Source: an uncultured Eubacteriales bacterium (GTDB lineage: Bacteria; Bacillota; Clostridia; Oscillospirales; Acutalibacteraceae). Taken from it: DNA of 45,245 nucleotides. The DNA lies in the NCBI GenBank assembly GCA_949296825.1, contig CASFQZ010000074.1:1-45245 (forward strand), in the 5' to 3' direction. The notes below the pieces were generated by a model. The model searched no databases, was not told the origin of the DNA, and worked only from the letters and a program-made list of their open reading frames with translations. Shown in pieces: positions 38,111 through 45,245 of this stretch (position 1 is its first letter; each line of letters begins with the position of its first letter). The translations under genes were made by a program, and so were the position numbers.

Positions 38111-39079
38111 ATGCAGCCGTTGATTTCCGTTATTGTTCCCGTGTATAACGTAGAAAAGTATCTGGAGCCTTGTGTGCGCTCGCTTTTGGCGCAAAGCTGG
38201 CAGAATCTGGAGGTGCTCCTGGTAGACGACGGCTCCACCGACCACTGTCCGCAGATTTGCGACCGGCTTGCGCAGGAGGACAGCCGCGTCCGGGTCATCC
38301 ATAAGCCCAACGGCGGCGTCGCCGCAGCGCGCAACGATGGGCTGCGGCAGATGCGGGGGGATTTGTTCTGCTTCTGCGACAGTGACGATACGGTGAGGGC
38401 AGATTATCTGCAAAGATTGTATGAGACATTGCAGCAGGAGAACGCCGACATCGCCGAATGCGCCTATGTCTTTGCCTGGGAAAACGGCGAGACCAGGCGC
38501 ACCAAAAATTTTGAATTTCCCGACGATTATATCACCTGTCACAGCGGCAGGGACGCGGTCTGCGATATGATGTATGCCCAAATCCATTCGCCGTTCTGTA
38601 TGTGCAAACTCTTTCGCAAAAGCGTACAGGTCCATTTCCCGAAAATGAAGGTTGGCGAGGATTTGCTGGCGATCTGCGACGCGTACCTGAAAGCGGAAAG
38701 GGTGGCGTTCACCAACCAGCCGCTGTATCTGTATTTGCAGCGGCAGGGCAGCGCCATTCATTCCGAAGATCCGGAAAAAATCTTTGAAACCGTCCTTTCC
38801 GCCGAGCGGCTGATGGAAAAAATCGACCTGGCGGACCGACAGCTGCATGAGGCGGCGGCGTATTTTCTGGTGGATAAATGTCTGAAAGCGCTGATGAAGC
38901 TCTATCCGATGCGCCAGACCGACAAGGTGAAGCGCATTGCCGCCATCCTCAAGACCTACCGCGCCGAGGTGCTTGCCAATCCCCGTGCCCCCCGGATCGT
39001 CAAGCTCAACTGCAATCTTTCCCGCTTAGGCGTCGGCACGCTGTATCTGGTCAAGAAGCTCCGCGCCAAGCTGGCGTAA
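38111..39079 (+). CDS. Family 2 glycosyltransferase
   Basis: 322 residues from the ATG at 38111, which has GGAGGG upstream and gives the standard opening MQPLISVIVPVYNVEKYLEP. GT-A motifs are VLLVDDGSTDHCPQICDRLA, KPNGGVAAARNDGL and the DxD-like CFCDSDDTV; later MKVGEDLLAICDAYLK supplies the catalytic-base region. It transfers a sugar from a nucleotide donor, most likely to a capsule, teichoic or lipid-linked glycan at the inner face of the membrane. The acceptor is unknown and no glycan cluster surrounds it. Confidence 0.92.
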   Translation: MQPLISVIVPVYNVEKYLEPCVRSLLAQSWQNLEVLLVDDGSTDHCPQICDRLAQEDSRVRVIHKPNGGVAAARNDGLRQMRGDLFCFCDSDDTVRADYLQRLYETLQQENADIAECAYVFAWENGETRRTKNFEFPDDYITCHSGRDAVCDMMYAQIHSPFCMCKLFRKSVQVHFPKMKVGEDLLAICDAYLKAERVAFTNQPLYLYLQRQGSAIHSEDPEKIFETVLSAERLMEKIDLADRQLHEAAAYFLVDKCLKALMKLYPMRQTDKVKRIAAILKTYRAEVLANPRAPRIVKLNCNLSRLGVGTLYLVKKLRAKLA

Positions 39080-39110
39080 GGCGTTCCGGACCGCAAAGTC
39101 CGGGAACGCC
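39080..39110 (+). terminator. Hairpin after the glycosyltransferase
   Basis: GGCGTTCC-GGA pairs with TCC-GGGAACGCC around a CCGCAAAG loop, with no T-run. Confidence 0.45.
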
Positions 39111-39153
39111 GGGGAAGCGGGTTGCTCCGGTCAAAAAGACCGCCGCGCGCCGG

Positions 39154-40707
39154 TCAGAATTTATAGAAAAAGAAAACGACGGAACAGGTATCTGTTCCGT
39201 CGTTTTGGTGACCCGAGTTTTGTAACAAACAATGATTATTACCGTCTAAGCCTTTTTCAATATCAGCCAGTAAGGCATCGGTAATCGTAACTTCATCATC
39301 GCCTGTGTTAAATGTGATTGTAAACTTATCATCGTACAGAAAGATTTTGTTTACAAACAACTTAATAAGAGACTTACGATACGTTATATCTTTTATATCA
39401 CCTTTTGTTAGATTTGTCAAGTGTTTAATGATTTCATTTTCACTAATATTTTGTCGGCGTGCTTCTTCAATGTCAAGCTGTTTTTCTAAGCCTTGAATTT
39501 CTGCGCCTATTTTTCCTAAATCTTCAAATATCATCTGCCTGATTATACTGTCGTTACATTCCCTCAGCGAAGCCATTTGATTTTCCTTGGCTTTTTGTAA
39601 CTCTTGTATTTGCTTTTTCAGACGCACAAGTTCTGATTTATCATCGTAACTTTCCGCTATTTTTACTACCTCTTTTGCAATCCTGCGGATATTTGCGGGT
39701 GTCAACAAACTAATACACACTTTTATTACAGTATCTTCAATATAATCCTTATGTACCATCTTCTTTTTACACGGTTTCTTACCGCCGGAATTTTTACATT
39801 TATAGTAATTGAATATAACGCCCTTTTTGCTCATTTGATTGGAGCTGTGCCCTATCATCATTGTTTTACAGTACCCACAATATAACTTTGTCGTCAATAA
39901 ATACTCGGCTTTTGCCCGAAAGCGACCGGGGGCAGATTTATTGAGCTTCAATCTTTGTGCCACTTTATTAAACAAATCTTCGTCAATTAGTTGCGGAATG
40001 CCGCCGGGGACTTCAATATCACCGTAAATATAAATCCCTAAATATTTTTTATTGCTTAACATTGTATGTAAGGAATTTTTATTGAACGCTACGCCTCGGG
40101 TAGTTTTCAAATTTCTTTCATTAAGACTATCGCAAATTTCCTTTATGGTTACGCCATTCGCATATTTGGTAAATATCTCTTGTGCGATTGGTGCCGTATT
40201 TTCATCTATTACATATTTTCTATTTACAACTTTATAGCCTAATGGAGGATATCCACCATTGGACAAACATTTTTCAGCGTTTAATTTCATATTACGCTTA
40301 ACCTTTTCTGCGAGTTCAGCACTGTACCACGCATTGACTCCGCCGATCACGGCTTCCAACAAAATACCGGTAGAATTATCCGGTATGTTTTCGGTGGCGG
40401 ACTCTAATTTCACATCGTTTTTTGATAACGTCTCTTTGTACAAAGCCAAGTCTAATTGGTTACGGCTAAATCGGTCAAGACGATAAACGATAACCCTTTG
40501 AAAGCCTTTTTTACGGCTGGCCCTTATCATCTGCTGAAACTGTGGTCTATCGTCAGTTCTCGCTGAAAAAGCCCTGTCGATGTACTCATTTATTACTGTA
40601 TATCCTTTTTGTGCGGCATATGCGTGGCATATTTTTAATTGAGCTTCTATGGACTCCTCTTTTTGCTTGCTATCGCTGTATCTCGCATAAATTACTGCTG
40701 CCGTCAT
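39154..40707 (-). CDS. Large serine recombinase (integrase)
   Basis: 517 residues from the ATG at 40707, with AAAGGG eight bases upstream; an in-frame GTG at 40716 overlaps that site. The catalytic domain begins TAAVIYARYSDSKQKEESIE with the nucleophilic Ser at residue 11, and has VIVYRLDRFSRNQLDLALYK. The recombinase domain follows (GGYPPLGYKVVNRKYVIDEN). Then come a zinc ribbon (LYCGYCKTMM and CKNSGGKKPCKKK) and a coiled coil (LVRLKKQIQELQKAKENQMA). It should insert and excise the element by site-specific recombination. The last ~17 codons run through the perfect hairpin in what looks like host DNA, so the natural C-terminus may be altered by the insertion. Confidence 0.94.
   Translation of the reverse strand: MTAAVIYARYSDSKQKEESIEAQLKICHAYAAQKGYTVINEYIDRAFSARTDDRPQFQQMIRASRKKGFQRVIVYRLDRFSRNQLDLALYKETLSKNDVKLESATENIPDNSTGILLEAVIGGVNAWYSAELAEKVKRNMKLNAEKCLSNGGYPPLGYKVVNRKYVIDENTAPIAQEIFTKYANGVTIKEICDSLNERNLKTTRGVAFNKNSLHTMLSNKKYLGIYIYGDIEVPGGIPQLIDEDLFNKVAQRLKLNKSAPGRFRAKAEYLLTTKLYCGYCKTMMIGHSSNQMSKKGVIFNYYKCKNSGGKKPCKKKMVHKDYIEDTVIKVCISLLTPANIRRIAKEVVKIAESYDDKSELVRLKKQIQELQKAKENQMASLRECNDSIIRQMIFEDLGKIGAEIQGLEKQLDIEEARRQNISENEIIKHLTNLTKGDIKDITYRKSLIKLFVNKIFLYDDKFTITFNTGDDEVTITDALLADIEKGLDGNNHCLLQNSGHQNDGTDTCSVVFFFYKF
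39173..39206. terminator. Perfect 15-bp terminator at the mobile-element boundary
   Basis: AAAACGACGGAACAG-GTAT-CTGTTCCGTCGTTTT. It works on both strands. It lies inside the last codons of the large serine recombinase and looks like a host terminator of the glycosyltransferase. Confidence 0.85.
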
Positions 40708-40727
40708 TTTAAACACCCTTTCTAATT

Positions 40728-41333
40728 TTAATTTTCTTTTTCTTCGTTTACAAACTTATAAAACGTGTTCGGTTTCAACCCTAACACTTTCATAGCGGCA
40801 ACAGCGGTGATTTTTTTCTCTTTCCACTGGCTGTAAATTTCATCCCATTGCGCCGGTTTTACTGCTTTCGGTCTGCCCAGAACCTTTCCCTGCGCCTTTG
40901 CGTTGGCAATGCCCTGCGCCTGCCGTGCTTTGATGTTTTCACGTTCTTTTGCGGCTACGTAGGAAAGTATTTGCAAGACTAAATCCGATACAAAACGGCT
41001 GTCTATCGTGTCTTTATTAGCTCTGGTATCCAGTAACGGCATATCCAACACCTTGATGTCTGCGCCTAATTCGTCTGTGATATACCGCCACTGTTCCTGT
41101 ACTTCGGTATAATTACGACCTAACCGGTCAAGAGAAAGAACGACAACCAAATCTCCTTCGCGGATAACATTTAAAAGCCGCTGGTACTCCGGACGGTCAA
41201 AGGATTTCCCGCTCACCTTGTCTATATAGATATCTCGATCGGCTACTCCGGCTTCTTTAAGTGCCGTTATCTGTCGGGCTTCGTTCTGCTCTTTGGTAGA
41301 TACCCTCGCATATCCGTGTATTCTCATATCCAT
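40728..41333 (-). CDS. Small serine recombinase (resolvase/invertase type)
   Basis: 201 residues. It begins MRIHGYARVSTKEQNEARQI, with the catalytic Ser about residue 12. LVVVLSLDRLGRNYTEVQEQ and YVAAKERENIKARQAQGIAN (the long E-helix) follow, and the C-terminal helix-turn-helix is KKITAVAAMKVLGLKPNTFY. The length and order fit Tn3-type resolvases and Pin-type invertases. AGGTGG lies seven bases before the ATG at 41333. It lies 20 bases upstream of the large recombinase start and is probably co-transcribed with it. Confidence 0.93.
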   Translation of the reverse strand: MDMRIHGYARVSTKEQNEARQITALKEAGVADRDIYIDKVSGKSFDRPEYQRLLNVIREGDLVVVLSLDRLGRNYTEVQEQWRYITDELGADIKVLDMPLLDTRANKDTIDSRFVSDLVLQILSYVAAKERENIKARQAQGIANAKAQGKVLGRPKAVKPAQWDEIYSQWKEKKITAVAAMKVLGLKPNTFYKFVNEEKEN

Positions 41334-41363
41334 ATCAAAACCACCTATTAATGTGATGATATT

Positions 41364-41392
41364 ATTATACGATATTTATTTACAAAAGTCTA
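41364..41392 (-). promoter_or_regulatory. Promoter of the recombinase operon
   Basis: On the minus strand TAGACT (41387-41392), 17 bases, TATAAT (41364-41369). Confidence 0.6.
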
Positions 41393-41471
41393 CCGATTTT
41401 ATAAATATATTTAAAAATATTTTTATACTTTTATAAACAGTAAAATCGGCGTTTTTTCACGGTGATTTCGA

Positions 41472-41499
41472 TATTGATAAAAGTACACTTTTATCAATA
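41472..41499. repeat. 13-bp perfect palindrome upstream of the recombinases
   Basis: TATTGATAAAAGT-AC-ACTTTTATCAATA. It is the most symmetric sequence in the element and lies about 80 bases upstream of the recombinase promoter. It could be a resolvase site or a repressor operator. Confidence 0.7.
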
Positions 41500-41502
41500 C
41501 CG

Positions 41503-41550
41503 AAAATTACTCTCCGAAAGATAAAATCCATTGCACCTTTTGGAGAGTAA
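41503..41550 (-). terminator. Terminator of the small broken gene
   Basis: On the minus strand TTACTCTCC (41542-41550) pairs with GGAGAGTAA (41507-41515), followed by TTTT. Confidence 0.65.
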
Positions 41551-41561
41551 ATTAATAAGTA

Positions 41562-41821
41562 TTATCGATGTTGAATTGAAGCTTTAATATCATCAATCAG
41601 ATTACCCCAATCTTGTTGAAACGCTCTTTCTCTTTGGTTTTGAACGATGTCTACGCCTATTTCGTGTATACCACAAATATCGTCATACATTGTAAAAAAG
41701 CCTGAACTCAAGGATAGTGTACTTTTTCACACAATTCTTCGTAACATATTGTTTGTTGACAACTCGAACAATCTATTAAAACCTTTGCAAATTCAATATG
41801 TAATGAATTCATTTTTCTCAT
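41562..41821 (-). pseudogene. Small frameshifted gene of unknown function
   Basis: Two short minus-strand frames follow each other. The first starts at the ATG at 41821 after AGGTG and gives 37 residues (RKMNSLHIEFAKVLIDCSSC, QQTICYEELCEKVHYP), with four Cys. The second runs from 41690 to 41562 in another frame (MYDDICGIHEIGVDIVQNQR, ending DDIKASIQHR). Read together, with a frameshift near 41700, they resemble a family with an AxxLI...QTITYEEL...YDDLxEIHE layout, so this is probably one gene broken by a shift. A terminator follows. It could instead be two real small genes. Confidence 0.45.
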
Positions 41822-41917
41822 TTCAAAGACACCTCAAAAGCCTTTCGTAATTAAGTTTATGTTTTATTATGCCTCTATTACTGGAATTTGAAAAGACATA
41901 CTTTTAGTGCGAGAAAT

Positions 41918-41962
41918 AAAACCAGCCCGAACATAGTATAAAGTCACCGTTCGAGCTGGTTC
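41918..41962 (-). terminator. Terminator of the collagen-like gene
   Basis: On the minus strand AACCAGCTCGAAC pairs with GTTCGGGCTGGTT (one mismatch), followed by TTATTTC. Confidence 0.8.
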
Positions 41963-41967
41963 ATTAT

Positions 41968-44900
41968 TTATTCGGGTTTAGTCCAATCCTGCGAATACCA
42001 ACATTTATCTTGATAAGTATAATTGTAAGTTCCTGACGTACCCTGTCTAACACTATACATAATTACACTAACTGGTTGGATAAGCGCTTTGGCTGCCGCT
42101 GATGGCGTAGTTAGTGCATAGGTGTAAACACTTATGCTTTCATTATTTAAAGCTTTACTTATCCTAATATAAGAAAAACCATCTGAACCTGCAACCCAAT
42201 TATTTGCGTCTTTAAAAATTGCAGATGATAGAGATGTTTTGTAAAACGCATATGCCCCTATGAAATTAGTGGTTGCAGGGATGGTGATTTCGGTAATACC
42301 GGTACACCCATAAAAGGCATGTCTACCAATACTGACGAGGTTACTTGGTAAAGTTGAAATGTTTAACTTGGTACATCCTTTGAAAGCATAATCCTGAATG
42401 GAAACAATGGAATCAGGAATGGTTATACTTTCTAAGGAGCTACAATTTTCAAACCCATGTTCCATAATTGTTGTAACAGTTTTTCCTTTATACTCGGCAG
42501 GAATGGTTATCTGGGTATTTTGTAAAGCTGTACCTACCTTAACACCATAGGTATTGTCATTCAGCGGGACAAATATAAGTCCAGACGTATTATCTATTTC
42601 ACTACCACTATCTATACTTCCAAGATTTCCGCTACTGCCATCGGTATAGGTTACAACAAGCTCACCATTAACAATTTCCATGTGGTCTATACCTCTACCG
42701 TCTTTACCATCTGCCCCCGGCGCACCGGTATCACCTTTATCACCTTTCGGTCCTTGTATACCGGTTTCGCCTTTATCGCCTTTATCACCTTTTTCACCCT
42801 TGATATTACCAAGACTATAAACGCTGTTATCTGTCATAGTAATACTTAAATCACCGGTAGTAGAAAGTGTCACGGATTTGATACCAATGCCATCAGTACC
42901 ATCTTCACCATTAGTACCATTTGTGCCGACTATTTTTCCAAGATTTGTGGTTGTACCATTTGTATAGGTTAATACCAGTTCACCGGAAGAATTGATTTCA
43001 GACTTAGAAATGCCAATACCATCAGCACCTTTGATATTACCAAGATTTAGGGTTGTTCCGTTTGTAAGTACCACACTCAAAGCGCCTTCGGGTGAAATCG
43101 TTACGTTAAAAATACCAACGCCATCGACACCATCCTTTCCATCGGTGCCATTAACTCCATCTTTACCATCTTTTCCATTAGAACCGTCTTTACCGACTAT
43201 CTTACCCAAATTGATACTATTTAAATCGGAAAAGGTAAGTAACAGTTCGCCGCTTGTGTTAATTTCAACATTAGAAATACCGATGCCATCCGCGCCGTCT
43301 TTGCCAGCCTCACCAGTATCGCCTTTATCACCCTTTTCGCCTTTTGCACCGGTATCACCCTTATCGCCTTTTGAGCCGACGATAACGCCAAGATTTGCAG
43401 TTGAACCATCCGTATAAGTAATCACAAGCTGGCCGTTAGAATTGATTTCCGTTTTATCGATACCAATACCATCAATACCGTCTTTACCATCTACACCATT
43501 GGTGCCGTCCTGTCCGACAACTTTACCAAGATTGACTGAATTACCATCAGAATAAAGAATAACCAATTCTCCAAAATTATTGATTGTTGTTTCAGAAATT
43601 CCGATACCGTCTTGACCGTTGGCACCATCTTGACCGTCTGCGCCTTTTATGTTACCGAGCTTCATTGTTGTACCGCTGGTTAAAGTAATTTCAAGTTCGC
43701 CGCTTGTATTAATGATAATCGTTTCAATACCTACGCCGTCTTGACCGTTGGTACCGTCTTTTCCATCAGCTCCGTCTTTGCCGTCTGTACCGGCATCACC
43801 TTTTTCGCCCTTTGCGCCGATAACAACGCCAAGATTATCAATCGTATTGTCGGAGTAAGTTAAAACAAGCTCACCTCTGTTGTTTATTTCCGATTTAATA
43901 ACACTAATACCATCTTTACCATCTGCGCCGTTTGCCCCATCTTTACCGTCAGCACCATTCGCACCGTCTTTTCCTGCTGCTCCGATCACATTGCCAAGAT
44001 TAGCACGTTGATTATTGGAATAGGTGAGTACCAATTCGCCCTCAGAATTGATTTGTGCGTTTGTAATACTAATGCCATCTTTACCGTTTGTTCCATCAAT
44101 TCCATCTTTCCCATTTGCACCGATTACATTGCCTAAATTAACAGTTTTCCCGTCTGAATAGGTCAAGACCAACTCGCCGGAAACATTGATAACAGAATTT
44201 ACAATACTGATGCCGTCCTTACCATCTGTGCCATTAACACCATCTTTTCCGTCTAAACCATTGCTACCATCTTTTCCGTCGGCTCCATCTTTCCCATCAA
44301 GACCGTTTTTGCCATCTGCACCGATAACAACGCCGAGATTTGTAGACTGTCCGTTGGAATAAGTAAGTATCAATTCACCACTGGAATTAATTTCAGATTT
44401 TGTCACACCAACACCATCTGCGCCATTCATGCCGGTCACTTTGTCCAAATTGACCGCATTACCATCTGAAAATTGTAATACAAGCTGACCTTCGGAATTT
44501 ATATTTGCAGAAGAAATACCCACTCCATCTTTACCATCCAGTCCGTCTTTTCCATCTGCACCGTTTTTACCGTCCGCACCGTCTTTCCCATCAATACCGT
44601 TCTTGCCGTCGGCTCCGTCTTTACCGACAGCGACACCTAAGTTTAATACTGTATCATCAGAAAGCGTAATCAGCAGTTCACCTTTTGATGAAAAAGAAGC
44701 AGTTTTTATATCAACAGTGTTTTGACCGATCACCGCTTCAAGAGAAGCTGCCCACTCCTTTTCTGTACCGGAATAGCCGTTATCAACCGCAATTTCATAA
44801 GCTGATTTGCCCGATAAAGAGTCAAGCCATTCCTGTACTGTTCCATCATAGCCGTATTGAACAGCCAGCTCGTAAGCTGAAAGACCGTTTTCAATGGTTG

Positions 44901-45066
44901 TCGAAGCAGGTACGCTCCCACCTCTGCGATGTATTATCGTTGCCACTAAAGCAGAAATTCCAACCATCATTAACAAAGCCAAAAGAATACATATAATTTT
45001 TAAAAATATGCTTTTGCTATTCTTTTCATTGGCTTTATGCTCCGTATAATTTTTTTCGTTCGTCAT
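41968..45066 (-). CDS. Large collagen-like surface protein with C-terminal leucine-rich repeats
   Basis: 1032 residues. After a short cytoplasmic start, one membrane segment (FLKIICILLALLMMVGISAL) should anchor it with the rest outside. Two copies of an AYELAV.YGY.GT..EWL module follow. The main body consists of 14 modules, each a strand motif of the type INSSGELVLTYSDGxxxNLG and a collagen-like GxY run (GKDGADGKNGIDGKDG). The C-terminus has BspA-type LRR_5 repeats (SLESITIPDSIVSIQDYAF; FYGCTGITEITIPATTNFIG). It probably binds host or matrix ligands, or other cells. AGGAGGG precedes the ATG. The start overlaps the stop of an endonuclease III-like gene as ATGA. The AT-rich composition fits the mobile element. 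Confidence 0.9.
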   Translation of the reverse strand: MTNEKNYTEHKANEKNSKSIFLKIICILLALLMMVGISALVATIIHRRGGSVPASTTIENGLSAYELAVQYGYDGTVQEWLDSLSGKSAYEIAVDNGYSGTEKEWAASLEAVIGQNTVDIKTASFSSKGELLITLSDDTVLNLGVAVGKDGADGKNGIDGKDGADGKNGADGKDGLDGKDGVGISSANINSEGQLVLQFSDGNAVNLDKVTGMNGADGVGVTKSEINSSGELILTYSNGQSTNLGVVIGADGKNGLDGKDGADGKDGSNGLDGKDGVNGTDGKDGISIVNSVINVSGELVLTYSDGKTVNLGNVIGANGKDGIDGTNGKDGISITNAQINSEGELVLTYSNNQRANLGNVIGAAGKDGANGADGKDGANGADGKDGISVIKSEINNRGELVLTYSDNTIDNLGVVIGAKGEKGDAGTDGKDGADGKDGTNGQDGVGIETIIINTSGELEITLTSGTTMKLGNIKGADGQDGANGQDGIGISETTINNFGELVILYSDGNSVNLGKVVGQDGTNGVDGKDGIDGIGIDKTEINSNGQLVITYTDGSTANLGVIVGSKGDKGDTGAKGEKGDKGDTGEAGKDGADGIGISNVEINTSGELLLTFSDLNSINLGKIVGKDGSNGKDGKDGVNGTDGKDGVDGVGIFNVTISPEGALSVVLTNGTTLNLGNIKGADGIGISKSEINSSGELVLTYTNGTTTNLGKIVGTNGTNGEDGTDGIGIKSVTLSTTGDLSITMTDNSVYSLGNIKGEKGDKGDKGETGIQGPKGDKGDTGAPGADGKDGRGIDHMEIVNGELVVTYTDGSSGNLGSIDSGSEIDNTSGLIFVPLNDNTYGVKVGTALQNTQITIPAEYKGKTVTTIMEHGFENCSSLESITIPDSIVSIQDYAFKGCTKLNISTLPSNLVSIGRHAFYGCTGITEITIPATTNFIGAYAFYKTSLSSAIFKDANNWVAGSDGFSYIRISKALNNESISVYTYALTTPSAAAKALIQPVSVIMYSVRQGTSGTYNYTYQDKCWYSQDWTKPE

Positions 45067-45245
45067 TGTTTATCCCTCCTGAATTTTAAAACACAAATAC
45101 TACTCAATACACATTTATCGCATTTTGGGTTATTTACCGTACATATTTCGCCAAAGCCGTCGGCGCAGTATGACCATAGAATATAATCTATTTCCGCTTG
45201 TTCGCTCCCACTGCTTTTTGCAAGCTCGCATATAATGTCAAATGT
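45063..45245 (-). CDS. C-terminal end of an endonuclease III-like (HhH-GPD) protein, truncated by window edge
   Basis: The minus-strand frame is open from the right edge to the TGA at 45063-45065: 60 residues. The sequence has IDYILWSYCADGFGEICT and then NNPKCDKCVLSSICVLKF. The spacing C-x6-C-x2-C-x5-C is exactly the 4Fe-4S loop of Nth/MutY-type DNA glycosylases. The helix-hairpin-helix and catalytic Lys/Asp lie outside the window, so activity cannot be judged. Its stop overlaps the start of the collagen-like gene by four bases, implying co-translation. The repair-type enzyme is thus part of the mobile element's cargo or of a linked module. Confidence 0.72.
   Translation of the reverse strand, partial: TFDIICELAKSSGSEQAEIDYILWSYCADGFGEICTVNNPKCDKCVLSSICVLKFRRDKQ

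Larger units (their letters stand above)
39207..45245. mobile_element. Integrated element carried by serine recombinases (right end outside window)
   Basis: From about 39207 base composition drops sharply to AT-rich, and gene content changes to two recombinases, a broken small gene, a collagen-like surface protein and an endonuclease III-like gene. The large recombinase sits at the junction, as is usual for such elements. The left boundary is placed just after the perfect hairpin; the crossover dinucleotide cannot be fixed without the other end. No relaxase, replication or phage structural genes are visible in the part shown. Confidence 0.7.

Overview
The window looks like a chromosomal segment of a spore-forming, anaerobic Gram-positive gut bacterium of the Clostridia, most likely Oscillospiraceae/Ruminococcaceae. 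The signs are SpoIVA beside a DUF3794-LysM spore protein, CIRCE-controlled groES-groEL, MutS2, a flavodiiron protein, a ferredoxin-containing aldo/keto reductase, an ECF transporter subunit, and many secreted dockerin proteins with Thr/Glu/Pro-rich linkers. The host part is fairly GC-rich; the last ~6 kb is visibly AT-rich. The taxonomy is inferred from gene content only.

Layout. 1-6.4 kb: housekeeping genes (truncated flavodiiron protein, HtrA protease, ECF S component, aminotransferase coupled to a GT87-type membrane protein). 6.4-9.1 kb: a possible small RNA and a six-hairpin glycosidase-like protein with a Lys-rich tail. 9.2-15.8 kb: five consecutive secreted proteins, each with an N-terminal dockerin; one also carries a C-terminal cohesin and one a peptidoglycan amidase domain. 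16-20.3 kb: DtxR-type regulator, GDPD, MutS2, and a sixth, dockerin-only protein. 20.5-22.9 kb: GPH-type sugar transporter with a ~310-residue charged cytoplasmic tail. 23.2-25.3 kb: ten tiny genes (35-54 codons) for Cys-free amphipathic helical peptides in three transcription units; this is the strongest candidate for an undescribed system. 25.5-27.3 kb: a RepA_N-type initiator with iteron-like repeats inside its coding region, coupled to a DnaC-like loader. 28-32.5 kb: tRNA-Leu, GH29 fucosidase, TetR regulator divergent from a CmpB-like membrane protein, aldo/keto reductase. 32.6-35.7 kb: spore-coat genes. 35.8-37.8 kb: groESL. 38.1-39.1 kb: glycosyltransferase. From ~39.2 kb to the right edge: an integrated mobile element with two serine recombinases, a frameshifted small gene, a large collagen-like/leucine-rich-repeat surface protein, and the end of an endonuclease III-like gene that overlaps it.

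How the genes may work together. The dockerin proteins and the dockerin-cohesin protein could form a small cell-surface complex in which the amidase domain contacts peptidoglycan. The fucosidase and the glycosidase-like protein lack signal peptides and, with the GPH transporter, suggest intracellular processing of imported oligosaccharides, although they are scattered. The micro-peptide cluster has its own consensus promoters, strong ribosome sites and terminators but no recognisable exporter, immunity or modification gene beside it, so its role is open: surfactant or phenol-soluble-modulin-like, leaderless bacteriocin-like, or membrane-associated.
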